Part shown: piece by piece, positions 6,476 to 14,003 of the stretch
Position numbering within the stretch: position 1 is the first letter of the stretch
Layout of the letters: each line of letters starts with the position of its first letter
Assembly (NCBI GenBank): GCA_000437495.1
Contig: FR897836.1
Span: 1 to 15,887 of the forward strand
Direction: 5' to 3'
Origin: Prevotella sp. CAG:485
GTDB lineage: Bacteria; Bacteroidota; Bacteroidia; Bacteroidales; Muribaculaceae
Length of the DNA stretch: 15,887 nucleotides
Made by a program: the position numbers and the translations under genes
Notes under the pieces: generated by a model
Seen by the model: only the letters and a program-made list of their open reading frames with translations
Database searches by the model: none
What the model was told of the DNA's origin: nothing

Positions 6476-7951
6476 ATGAGTAGAAAGAAAAAGCCACTGC
6501 CACTTCTTGAAGATGTGGAGATAAGCGGTGTTGCGGCCGAAGGTAAAGCAATAGCGCGCGTGAGTCTGGATTCGTCGGGCGAGAATAAACTGGCACTTTT
6601 TGTGCCGTATGCTGCTCCCGGCGATATTGCTGACATTCAGATTGACCGACGTAAACATAGTTTTGCAGAGGGTCATATTGTGAGGCTTAATAAAGCGTCG
6701 GATGAAAGGGTAGAGCCTGTATGCAAGCATTTTGGATTATGCGGCGGCTGCCGTTGGCAACATTTGCCATATACGGCTCAGTTGCGTTACAAGCAGCAGC
6801 AGGTGGTTGACGCCCTCACTCGCATTGGCCATGTGCAACTTCCGGAGGTAACTCCTATTGCAGGGTCGGAAAAGATATATGGTTACCGCAACAAGATGGA
6901 ATATACCTTCTCGGCCAAGAAATGGCGTACATGGGAGGAGATGCGGTCGGGAGAGGTATTCACCGATTCACCGCACGCGTTAGGGTTCCATATTCCCGGA
7001 GGCTTCGACAAGGTGCTCCACATTGAGCAATGTCATCTGCAGGCTGAGCCGGGAAACAGAATCCGCAACTGGCTGTTTGACTATGCCGAGGAACACGGAC
7101 TTGATTTCTACGATATAAAGACAAACACGGGCCTTTTGCGCACTCTTATGCTGCGTACAGCCTCCACCGGGCAGCTGATGATTGTGGTGGTTTTTGGCCG
7201 GGAAGATGCGGCAATACACACCCTTTTGGAGGATATGGCAAAGGAGTGGCCTGAGATAAATTCGCTGTTATATGTGGTGAATTGTAAACTCAATGACTCG
7301 ATTGCCGACCAGGAGGTGAAAGTCTTTAAAGGGCTCCCTTATATTGAAGAAGAGATGGAGGGATTGCGCTTCAGGGTAAACGCAAAATCCTTTTATCAGA
7401 CCAATTCGCGTCAGGCATACGTGCTTTACAGCATAGTACGCGATTTAGCCTTCAAGGGAAGAGAGGAAACAGAACGCCCCATAGTCTATGACCTGTATAC
7501 CGGAACGGGCACCATAGCCAATTTCATAGGTCGCCGCGCCGGCAAAGTAGTAGGCATAGAATATGTTGAAGAAGCCATTGCCGATGCCCGGCTCAATGCT
7601 GATGTCAACGGTATTGCCAACACCCGATTTTATGCCGGTGATATGAAAGATATTCTTTCTGATGCGTTTATAGAAGAGAACGGACGCCCGGAAATCATAA
7701 TCACAGACCCGCCGAGAGCGGGAATGCACCCCGATGTTGTGGCAACCATAATGCGTTCTGCCCCGGAGGTAATAATCTATGTAAGCTGCAATCCGGCCAC
7801 CCAGGCCAGAGATTTGCAACTGCTCGACTCAGATTATGAAATCACCGACGTGCATCCGGTTGACATGTTCCCGCACACTCACCATGTGGAGAACGTGGTG
7901 AGATTACAGCGACGCAAACTTCCTAAAACAGAGACACTTCAACATGATTGA
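6476..7951 (+). CDS. rlmD: 23S rRNA (uracil-C5)-methyltransferase, RlmD/RumA type
   Basis: Transfers a methyl group from S-adenosylmethionine to C5 of a uracil in 23S rRNA (U1939 in E. coli numbering for RlmD). The 491-aa protein has an N-terminal TRAM RNA-binding domain (about 8-70). Iron-sulfur cysteines are C83, C89 and C92 (CKHFGLCGGC) and a distant C186. The Rossmann SAM site is at YDLYTGTGT (338-346). DPPRAG is at 411-416, nucleophile C438 lies in VSCNP, and the catalytic E472 in HVENV. ATG 6476 is chosen because the promoter box ends at 6466 and the TRAM domain begins a few residues later; the upstream in-frame TTG at 6464 lies inside the -7 box. It overlaps the next gene by 8 nt. The RlmC/RlmD distinction rests on overall architecture. 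Confidence 0.93.
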   Translation: MSRKKKPLPLLEDVEISGVAAEGKAIARVSLDSSGENKLALFVPYAAPGDIADIQIDRRKHSFAEGHIVRLNKASDERVEPVCKHFGLCGGCRWQHLPYTAQLRYKQQQVVDALTRIGHVQLPEVTPIAGSEKIYGYRNKMEYTFSAKKWRTWEEMRSGEVFTDSPHALGFHIPGGFDKVLHIEQCHLQAEPGNRIRNWLFDYAEEHGLDFYDIKTNTGLLRTLMLRTASTGQLMIVVVFGREDAAIHTLLEDMAKEWPEINSLLYVVNCKLNDSIADQEVKVFKGLPYIEEEMEGLRFRVNAKSFYQTNSRQAYVLYSIVRDLAFKGREETERPIVYDLYTGTGTIANFIGRRAGKVVGIEYVEEAIADARLNADVNGIANTRFYAGDMKDILSDAFIEENGRPEIIITDPPRAGMHPDVVATIMRSAPEVIIYVSCNPATQARDLQLLDSDYEITDVHPVDMFPHTHHVENVVRLQRRKLPKTETLQHD

Positions 7952-8618
7952 CGCTTCAGAATTTTTTTATTGGTTCATAGACAATGCAAATTACCTGTTT
8001 GTATTTGTCTTTATGGTCATAGAGAGCAGTTTCATCCCCTTTCCGTCGGAGGTAGTAGTGCCGCCGGCAGCGTATCTGGCATGCACCAATACCGGGGCCG
8101 GCAGCGACATGAATATCTTCTTAGTAGTGCTTGTAGCCACCCTCGGAGCCATGTGCGGCGCGTTGATAAACTATTATCTGGCGCTGTGGGTGGGCAGACC
8201 TGTGGTATATAAGTTTGCAGATTCACGCTTCGGCCATGCCTGCCTCATCGACCGGAAAAAAGTGAATAAGGCAGAATCATATTTCGACAAGCATGGCGCC
8301 ATAAGCACCTTCATAGGGAGGCTGATACCGGCGGTTCGCCAACTTATTTCCATCCCGGCCGGTCTGGCCCGTATGAATATGGGCGTGTTCTGTCTGTTTA
8401 CATTCTTAGGAGCCTTGCTGTGGAACGCCATACTCGGATTTTTAGGCTGGCTTCTGTCGAAGCACGTTGCTCCTCAGGACCTCTTTGACACGGTGGAGCA
8501 TTACAACCGCTATCTCACCTGGGGCGGTTTGGCGTTGCTGCTGATATGCTTGGCCTTCATAGCCTTCAAAGCACTGAAAAATAAGAAGAAAGAAAAACAT
8601 ACCGACCCTGAGCCATGA
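7944..8618 (+). CDS. DedA family (VTT/SNARE-associated domain) membrane protein
   Basis: Predicted 224-aa inner-membrane protein. DedA proteins are implicated in lipid flipping (undecaprenyl phosphate or phosphatidylethanolamine recycling) and in envelope and pH homeostasis. Hallmarks are E27 and E36 in the re-entrant segment ESSFIPFPSEVVVPPA (27-42) and the second motif FIGRLIPAVRQLISIPAG (123-140) with R126 and R132. Several hydrophobic segments follow, and the C-terminal tail is lysine-rich and cytoplasmic. It starts within the last codons of rlmD and ends 4 nt into rpe, so translation is probably coupled. The exact lipid substrate cannot be read from the sequence. Confidence 0.9.
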   Translation: MIDASEFFYWFIDNANYLFVFVFMVIESSFIPFPSEVVVPPAAYLACTNTGAGSDMNIFLVVLVATLGAMCGALINYYLALWVGRPVVYKFADSRFGHACLIDRKKVNKAESYFDKHGAISTFIGRLIPAVRQLISIPAGLARMNMGVFCLFTFLGALLWNAILGFLGWLLSKHVAPQDLFDTVEHYNRYLTWGGLALLLICLAFIAFKALKNKKKEKHTDPEP

Positions 8619-9259
8619 AAACATCACCCTCGCTGTTAAGCGCCGATTTCGCCAATCTCCTTCCTGATTTGGAGATGATAAACGCATCGAATGCCGATTA
8701 CCTGCATCTTGACGTTATGGACGGCGTTTTTGTACCCAACATTTCGTTCGGATTCCCGGTAATGAAGGCTGTGGCAAAACATTGCACCAAGCCTCTCGAC
8801 GTGCATCTGATGATTGTGGAGCCTGACAAATGGATAGAGCAGGTCAGCGCCCTTGGAGCAGAGATAATGTGCGTGCATCAGGAAGCCTGCACACATCTTC
8901 ACAGCGTTGTGCAGCGCATACATCAGGCCGGCATGAAAGCCGGTGTCGCCATCAATCCGGCCACACCCGTAAACACCTTGGTCGACATAATTGAAGATGC
9001 CGACCTGATACTGATAATGAGTGTGAATCCCGGTTTTGGCGGTCAGCCTTTCATACAACATTCGTGCAAGAAGGTGAAAGAGCTGCGCGCGCTCATCAAC
9101 GCCACCGGCAGCAAAGCAGTGATAGAAGTTGATGGCGGCGTAAATGCCGAAACAGGCCGATTGCTGGCAGAAGCCGGAGCTGATATCCTGGTGGCGGGAA
9201 GCTATGTTTTCGGACATGCCGATGCCACAGAAAGAATAGAAACACTCCGGCGCCTCTGA
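8615..9259 (+). CDS. rpe: Ribulose-phosphate 3-epimerase
   Basis: Interconverts D-ribulose 5-phosphate and D-xylulose 5-phosphate in the pentose phosphate pathway. The 214-aa protein is a complete TIM barrel of normal family length. Metal and catalytic residues are visible: S7 in PSLLSADF, H31 and D33 in LHLDVMDG, H64 in DVHLM, and D173 in EVDGGV. The phosphate-binding loop MSVNPGFGGQ spans 135-144 and the C-terminal glycine-rich site AGSYVFG 194-200. The start overlaps the DedA stop by 4 nt (ATGA), so it is the last gene of the rlmD operon. Confidence 0.97.
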   Translation: MKTSPSLLSADFANLLPDLEMINASNADYLHLDVMDGVFVPNISFGFPVMKAVAKHCTKPLDVHLMIVEPDKWIEQVSALGAEIMCVHQEACTHLHSVVQRIHQAGMKAGVAINPATPVNTLVDIIEDADLILIMSVNPGFGGQPFIQHSCKKVKELRALINATGSKAVIEVDGGVNAETGRLLAEAGADILVAGSYVFGHADATERIETLRRL

Positions 9260-9267
9260 AGCCGGAG
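9245..9267 (+). terminator. Hairpin over the rpe stop codon (weak terminator candidate)
   Basis: CTCCGGC (9245-9251) pairs perfectly with GCCGGAG (9261-9267) around a 9-nt loop that contains the rpe stop codon. The sequence after it is C/T mixed rather than a clean T run, so it may be a 3'-end stabilising hairpin instead. Confidence 0.35.
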
Positions 9268-9279
9268 CCTCTCCTCACA

Positions 9280-9311
9280 TTTGCATAGTTAGCAAAAAAA
9301 TATTATCTTTG
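9280..9311 (+). promoter_or_regulatory. Consensus Bacteroidota promoter for the glycogen genes
   Basis: TTTG (9280-9283) is followed after exactly 20 nt by TATCTTTG (9304-9311), matching both boxes of the phylum consensus. Transcription would begin near 9317, giving a leader of about 150 nt before the synthase ATG. This separates the glycogen genes from the rpe operon. Confidence 0.8.
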
Positions 9312-9466
9312 CACAAAAATTTCCGAGGTAATAATCTTAAAGGGAATATTGAGTGTTATAAATAGGCAACCTGATACCATTGGGGTAAAGGGTTAACAGG
9401 AACTTTGCAATGACTGTGGAAACAGCGTTCAGAGTTCTGCCCCATGTGTAATTTAACACTGTTTTT
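9312..9466 (+). other. Long 5' leader of the glycogen synthase mRNA, with a possible 13-codon uORF
   Basis: I recognise no riboswitch class in this leader. It contains a small reading frame at 9410-9451 (ATG, 13 codons, TAA) that is in frame with the synthase but stops 15 nt before it. A short hairpin, CTGT-GGAA-ACAG, lies inside it. A reading frame this short can arise by chance. The leader length is unusual only beside the other two promoters in the window, which sit almost on their start codons. Confidence 0.3.
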
Positions 9467-11134
9467 ATGCAAAATAAAGAAAAGGAATTCCAGGGAGAAT
9501 TCCTGATAGAAACAAGTTGGGAAGTATGTAACAAGATAGGCGGTATTTATACTGTGCTGTCGAGCAAAGCAGCCGAGCTTAAGACACAATTCGGAGATAA
9601 TCTTATCTTCATCGGCCCTGACGTATGGACAGCCGACAAGCCGTCGCCTGATTTCATAGAACGCAAAACTCTGCTCAAATCAGCATCTTCCAAACTTCAA
9701 CTGCCCGACGACCTTAAGATAAGAGTGGGACGTTGGGATGTGCCGGGCAATCCAATAGCAATACTTGTCAACTACAACTCTCTGATGCCGGAGATGAACA
9801 GTATCTTCGGAGAAATGTGGAACGACTACGGGGTAGATTCACTTCACGCATACGGCGATTACACAGCTTCGTGCGCCTTTGCCGTGGCAGCTGCAAAAGT
9901 AATCATAGCCCTGAATGCTTACCTCAAAAAGGACTCTAAGAAGCTGATAACTCATTTCGATGAATGGACCACCGGAATGGGCCTACTCTACATAAAGAAA
10001 CATCTGCCCGAAGCTGCCATTGTTTTTACCACCCATGCCACCAGCATAGGTCGCTCAATCTGCTCCAACGGCAAACCGCTGTATGAGTATTTCACGGCTT
10101 ATAACGGCGACCAGATGGCCCGTGAACTGAACATGGAAGCCAAACACTCGCTTGAAAAGAAAGCCGCTGAGAATGCCGATTGCTTCACCACGGTAAGCGA
10201 GGTTACGGCACAGGAATGTGCACAACTGTTAAGCGTAACACCTCAGGTGGTAACCCCCAACGGTTTCACCGGTTCGCTGGTGCCCAAGGGTACCCGTTAC
10301 ACGGCCGAGCGCAAACGCGCACGCAGCCGGGTGCTGACGGTGGCAGAGGCTCTCACCGGAAAGAAATTCAGCGATGACACCTTCATCGTAGCCACTTCCG
10401 GACGCAACGAGTATCGCAACAAAGGCTTGGATCTCTACATAGATTCTTTAGCTCAGTTAGGACGTGCCAAAGTAAGGGAGCGCAAGGTGCTTGCCCTCAT
10501 CCTCGTACCTGCCTGGGTAGCAGGTCCCAATGCCGGACTGCTTGAACGCCTTGACGGCAAAGAAGCCAATCCGTGGCCCGATTTCTCCACTCACCGTCTC
10601 AACAATGAAGATGGCGATGCCGTATTCCTGCGTCTGCTTCAGCTGCAGGAAACCATGAAAGGCACTAACGTAAGCTTTATGTATGTGCCTTGTTATCTCG
10701 ACGGCCGCGACGGTGTTTTGGAACTCAGTTATTACCAAGCACTTACGGCAGCTGACATAACTGTCTTCCCGAGTTATTATGAGCCTTGGGGTTATACTCC
10801 TCTTGAGAGTGTAGCCTTCGGCGTGCCCACCGTAACCTCAAACAAATCAGGCTTCGGGCAGTGGGTTGATTCAACCCTTGGCAGCGGAATACTGAAAAGC
10901 GGCGTGGCTGTGGTGGAACGTACAGACACCAACTACGAGGATGCCAAGCAAAATATCGCCAACATTCTCGACAGTGTGATGAGCTACAACGACTCGGAGA
11001 AGAAAAAGGCCGACAAAGCCGCCCGCAATACAGCCTCTAAAGCATCATGGAGCCTGTTTATAAAATACTATGACGAGGCCTTCCGCTATGCAATGGCTGC
11101 GGCTGCAAAACGCAATCAACAGAAATCAAAGTAA
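9467..11134 (+). CDS. Glycogen synthase, GT3 family (eukaryote-like)
   Basis: Adds glucose from a sugar nucleotide (probably UDP-glucose, as in the family) to the growing alpha-1,4 glucan. The 555-aa protein resembles animal and fungal glycogen synthases rather than bacterial GlgA (GT5). The N-terminal motif is WEVCNKIGGIYTVLSSKA (18-35), followed by HFDEWTTGMGL (163-173), TTHATSIGR (188-196), TPNGF (263-267) and the signature FPSYYEPWGYTPLE (434-447), whose glutamates 439 and 447 align with the retaining E-x7-E motif. It is shorter than the roughly 700-aa eukaryotic enzymes and ends in a plain Lys/Ala tail, with no arginine-rich cluster like the one that binds glucose-6-phosphate. This form is known in Bacteroidota. 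The phosphorylase follows 68 nt later. Confidence 0.93.
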   Translation: MQNKEKEFQGEFLIETSWEVCNKIGGIYTVLSSKAAELKTQFGDNLIFIGPDVWTADKPSPDFIERKTLLKSASSKLQLPDDLKIRVGRWDVPGNPIAILVNYNSLMPEMNSIFGEMWNDYGVDSLHAYGDYTASCAFAVAAAKVIIALNAYLKKDSKKLITHFDEWTTGMGLLYIKKHLPEAAIVFTTHATSIGRSICSNGKPLYEYFTAYNGDQMARELNMEAKHSLEKKAAENADCFTTVSEVTAQECAQLLSVTPQVVTPNGFTGSLVPKGTRYTAERKRARSRVLTVAEALTGKKFSDDTFIVATSGRNEYRNKGLDLYIDSLAQLGRAKVRERKVLALILVPAWVAGPNAGLLERLDGKEANPWPDFSTHRLNNEDGDAVFLRLLQLQETMKGTNVSFMYVPCYLDGRDGVLELSYYQALTAADITVFPSYYEPWGYTPLESVAFGVPTVTSNKSGFGQWVDSTLGSGILKSGVAVVERTDTNYEDAKQNIANILDSVMSYNDSEKKKADKAARNTASKASWSLFIKYYDEAFRYAMAAAAKRNQQKSK

Positions 11135-11145
11135 ATCTATAAATA

Positions 11146-11186
11146 CAATTATCACATCATAATTCAAAACAATGGTGTGATAATTG
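11146..11186 (+). repeat. Long intercistronic inverted repeat between synthase and phosphorylase genes
   Basis: Arms CAATTATCACATCAT (11146-11160) and ATGGTGTGATAATTG (11172-11186) pair over 15 positions with one G-U, around an 11-nt loop. The outer 11 bp are a perfect palindrome. The hairpin is AT-rich with no T run after it, and it ends 16 nt before the phosphorylase ATG, so it is not a normal terminator. It could act as an RNA stability or processing element, or as a DNA operator. Confidence 0.7.
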
Positions 11187-11202
11187 ATCATTTGTAAAAG
11201 AC

Positions 11203-13770
11203 ATGCAACTTCAAACAAGCAATTCCAATCAGCCCAACTGGCATTCCATCACTGTAAGCGCAGAGTTGCCCAAGGAGCTAAAACCGCTTGAAGAGCTGAG
11301 CAAGAACCTGTGGTGGGTATGGAACAGCAAAGGCAAATCTTTATTCCACGACTTAGACCCGGATCTTTGGCGCAAATACGGACAGAACCCCGTAATGCTG
11401 CTTCAAAACCTCAGCTATGCCCGCCTCAAAGAGATTCTTGAGGATAAGGCATGGATGGAGCGTATCAAAAAGGTATACGATTCCTTTAAGAGCTATATGC
11501 AGGAACCGACCAACAAATCCATTCCGTCGGTGGCCTATTTCAGCATGGAATATGGCCTTTGCACCTGCCTCAAAATATATTCCGGCGGCCTGGGTGTTCT
11601 TGCCGGCGACTACATCAAGCAAGCCAGCGACAGCCACGTTGACATGACGGCTGTGGGCTTCCTCTATCGTTACGGCTATTTCTCGCAGAGCCTCGGTCTC
11701 GACGGTCAGCAGATTGCTAACTACGAGATGCAGAACTTCAACCAGCTCCCTCTGGAGATGGTAACGGAGAAAGACGGCTCTCCCATGATTTTGGAGGTTC
11801 CCTTCCCCGACCGCATCGTTTACAGCCATATTTGGCGCGTAAATGTGGGCCGCATGAAGCTCTATCTGCTCGACACTGACTTCGACATGAACAGCGAGTG
11901 GGACCGCTCTATAACTCACAAGCTCTATGGCGGCGACTGGGAAAACCGTATGAAGCAGGAATATCTGCTCGGCATCGGCGGCATCTATATGCTCGAGAAA
12001 CTGGGCATCAAGGCCGACATCTACCATGCCAATGAGGGTCATGCCGCTCTGCTCAACCTTCAGCGCCTTGTGAACTATGTGCAGAAAGACCATCTGAGCT
12101 TCAACGTGGCTCTTGAGGTTGTTCGCGCCTCAAGCCTCTATACCGTACATACCCCTGTTCCGGCCGGCCATGACTACTTTGAGGAGCAGCTCGCTGCCAA
12201 GTACCTCAGCAACTTCCCCGAGAAGCTCGGCATCTCATGGCAGGAACTGATGAACATGGGTCGCGAGAATCCCGACACCAACGAGCGTTTCTGCATGTCG
12301 TTCTTCGCACTGAAAACCTGCCAGGAAGCCAACGGCGTAAGCTGGCTACACGGCGAAGTGTCGAAGAAGATGTTTGCAGGCCTCTGGAAAGGCTATGCAC
12401 CTGAGGAGAGCCACATCGGCTACGTTACCAACGGTGTTCACATGCCTACATGGGCGGCCAGCGAATGGAAAGAATTCTACTGGAAGAATCTGGGCCCGCA
12501 GGTGTTCCAGCATCAGTCTGACCCCGAAGCATGGAAGGGTATCTTCGACGTCAGCGACCAGGCTATCTGGAATATGCGCGTGCAGCTCAAAAATAAATTC
12601 ATTGAGTTCGTAAAACGCGATTTCAAAGAGAAATGGCTTAAGAATCAGGGCGACCCCAGCGAAATCGTAAAAGTACTCGACCGCATCAACCCCAATGCAC
12701 TGATAATAGGCTTTGCACGCCGTTTCGCAACCTATAAACGTGCGCACCTTCTCTTCACCGACCTCGACAGGTTAGCCAAGATTGTCAACAACGAGCAATT
12801 CCCGGTTCAGTTTGTCTTCTCAGGCAAAGCGCATCCCGCCGACGGAGCAGGTCAGGGCCTGATTAAGCGTATCGTAGAAGTCAGCCACATGCCCCAGTTC
12901 ATGGGCAAAATCTTCTTCCTTGAGGATTACAACATGACAGTGGCCAAACGACTGGTAACAGGTGTTGACATCTGGCTCAACACTCCCACCCGTCCTCTCG
13001 AGGCTTCCGGCACCTCCGGTGAGAAAGCCGAGATGAACGGTGTGCTCAACTTCTCGGTTCTCGACGGCTGGTGGTATGAGGGTTATCGTTTTGACCAGGA
13101 AGCCGGCTGGGCGCTTACCGACAAGCGCACCTTCACCGACCAGGCTCAGCAGGACAAACTCGACGCCGCCACCATCTACTCGATGCTGGAGAACGAGATT
13201 GTGCCTCTCTACTTCCGTAAGAACTCGGCCGGTTACAGCCCCGACTGGATTCAGTATATCAAACGCAGCATAGGTCATATAGCACCTCACTTCACCATGC
13301 AGCGTCAGCTCGATGACTACATCAGCCGCTTCTATATGCCGGAGGCAAAACGCGCCCGCAAGCTCACAGCTCACGACTTTGAAAAAGCTCGCGAGATTGT
13401 GGCATGGAAAGAGAAAGTGGCTGAGAAATGGGACCAGATCAGCGTTGTGAATGTGAAGATGCAGGAACCGTTGGCTAATGGCGCCGCCATGAAGATGGGT
13501 CAGCAGATTAACTGCGAGGTAACTCTCGACAGCAAGGGCCTCGGCAAGGACATCGCCGTTGAGTTGGTCATCGACAAAGAGAAAGATGGTCAGTATGTCT
13601 TTGAGCATGTTGAGCCCTTCCGCCTTGACAAGATAGAGGGAGATCTGGCCACCTACAGCCTGAAAACTCAGATAAAAGAGAGCGGCAATTTCCGCATCGG
13701 TCTGCGTTATTATCCCACCAGCAAAGACCTGCCTTACCGTCAGGATTTCGCCTATCTGCACTGGTTCTAA
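11203..13770 (+). CDS. glgP: Alpha-glucan (glycogen) phosphorylase, DUF3417-containing class
   Basis: Releases glucose 1-phosphate from the non-reducing ends of glycogen, using pyridoxal phosphate. The 855-aa protein carries an N-terminal DUF3417 region (about 27-100, with NLWWVW), then the phosphorylase fold with YFSMEYGL (112-119) and SGGLGVLAGD (127-136). The sugar/phosphate site TNGVHMPTW follows. The PLP lysine is K608 in GTSGEKAEMNG, next to NFSVLDGWW. A beta-rich C-terminal part (about 750-855) ends in DFAYLHWF. This is the short-chain bacterial/archaeal class (TIGR02094-like), distinct from the E. coli GlgP/MalP type. It is probably translated from the same mRNA as the synthase, so opposing enzymes share one promoter. 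It has two hairpins at its 3' end. Confidence 0.95.
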   Translation: MQLQTSNSNQPNWHSITVSAELPKELKPLEELSKNLWWVWNSKGKSLFHDLDPDLWRKYGQNPVMLLQNLSYARLKEILEDKAWMERIKKVYDSFKSYMQEPTNKSIPSVAYFSMEYGLCTCLKIYSGGLGVLAGDYIKQASDSHVDMTAVGFLYRYGYFSQSLGLDGQQIANYEMQNFNQLPLEMVTEKDGSPMILEVPFPDRIVYSHIWRVNVGRMKLYLLDTDFDMNSEWDRSITHKLYGGDWENRMKQEYLLGIGGIYMLEKLGIKADIYHANEGHAALLNLQRLVNYVQKDHLSFNVALEVVRASSLYTVHTPVPAGHDYFEEQLAAKYLSNFPEKLGISWQELMNMGRENPDTNERFCMSFFALKTCQEANGVSWLHGEVSKKMFAGLWKGYAPEESHIGYVTNGVHMPTWAASEWKEFYWKNLGPQVFQHQSDPEAWKGIFDVSDQAIWNMRVQLKNKFIEFVKRDFKEKWLKNQGDPSEIVKVLDRINPNALIIGFARRFATYKRAHLLFTDLDRLAKIVNNEQFPVQFVFSGKAHPADGAGQGLIKRIVEVSHMPQFMGKIFFLEDYNMTVAKRLVTGVDIWLNTPTRPLEASGTSGEKAEMNGVLNFSVLDGWWYEGYRFDQEAGWALTDKRTFTDQAQQDKLDAATIYSMLENEIVPLYFRKNSAGYSPDWIQYIKRSIGHIAPHFTMQRQLDDYISRFYMPEAKRARKLTAHDFEKAREIVAWKEKVAEKWDQISVVNVKMQEPLANGAAMKMGQQINCEVTLDSKGLGKDIAVELVIDKEKDGQYVFEHVEPFRLDKIEGDLATYSLKTQIKESGNFRIGLRYYPTSKDLPYRQDFAYLHWF

Positions 13771-13785
13771 ACCAGACAAGACACC

Positions 13786-13817
13786 GACTGCCTGACAGCA
13801 TAGCCAATCAGGCAGTC
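13786..13817 (+). terminator. First hairpin after glgP
   Basis: GACTGCCTGA (13786-13795) and TCAGGCAGTC (13808-13817) pair perfectly over 10 bp around a 12-nt loop, 16 nt past the stop codon. The following bases are TCTCAT, not a true T run, so alone it is a weak terminator, but it can stabilise the 3' end. Confidence 0.5.
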
Positions 13818-13833
13818 TCTCATAACCAAGAAA

Positions 13834-13876
13834 GCCATCCCCGTGGTCAATAACCGCTGCGGGGATGGCACTTTTG
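13834..13876 (+). terminator. Intrinsic terminator of the glycogen operon
   Basis: GCCATCCCCG (13834-13843) pairs perfectly with CGGGGATGGC (13860-13869). A small inner GGT/ACC stem is possible, and ACTTTTG follows. This GC-rich stem with a T run is the better terminator of the pair. On the other strand the tail is TTTCTTGG, so it may also work weakly in reverse. Confidence 0.72.
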
Positions 13877-13877
13877 T

Positions 13878-13931
13878 GGGAAAGGGTCGGGGGGAGAGAG
13901 GATAGAAGAGGGAGAAGAGAGGGGTGGGAGG
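13878..13931 (+). repeat. Purine (G/A) tract
   Basis: About 50 of these 54 bases are G or A; only T13887, C13888, T13903 and T13925 break the run. It lies between the glycogen terminator and the next promoter. It is simple sequence; no function can be assigned. Confidence 0.55.
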
Positions 13932-13961
13932 CTCTTCAGATTCTTCAGCTTTGGCACCGTA

Positions 13962-13993
13962 TTTGTGCAATTACGGGAAATTGATTAATTTTG
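13962..13993 (+). promoter_or_regulatory. Consensus Bacteroidota promoter for the BadF-type kinase operon
   Basis: TTTG (13962-13965), a 20-nt spacer and TAATTTTG (13986-13993) match the consensus exactly. The -7 box ends 10 nt before ATG 14004, again predicting a transcript with almost no 5' leader. Confidence 0.77.
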
Positions 13994-14003
13994 GGGTTCG
14001 GAA

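Noticed and set aside
12820..13779. 319-aa reading frame on the minus strand
   Set aside because: It is the antisense shadow of the highly conserved phosphorylase, including the PLP-site region; no promoter or domain.
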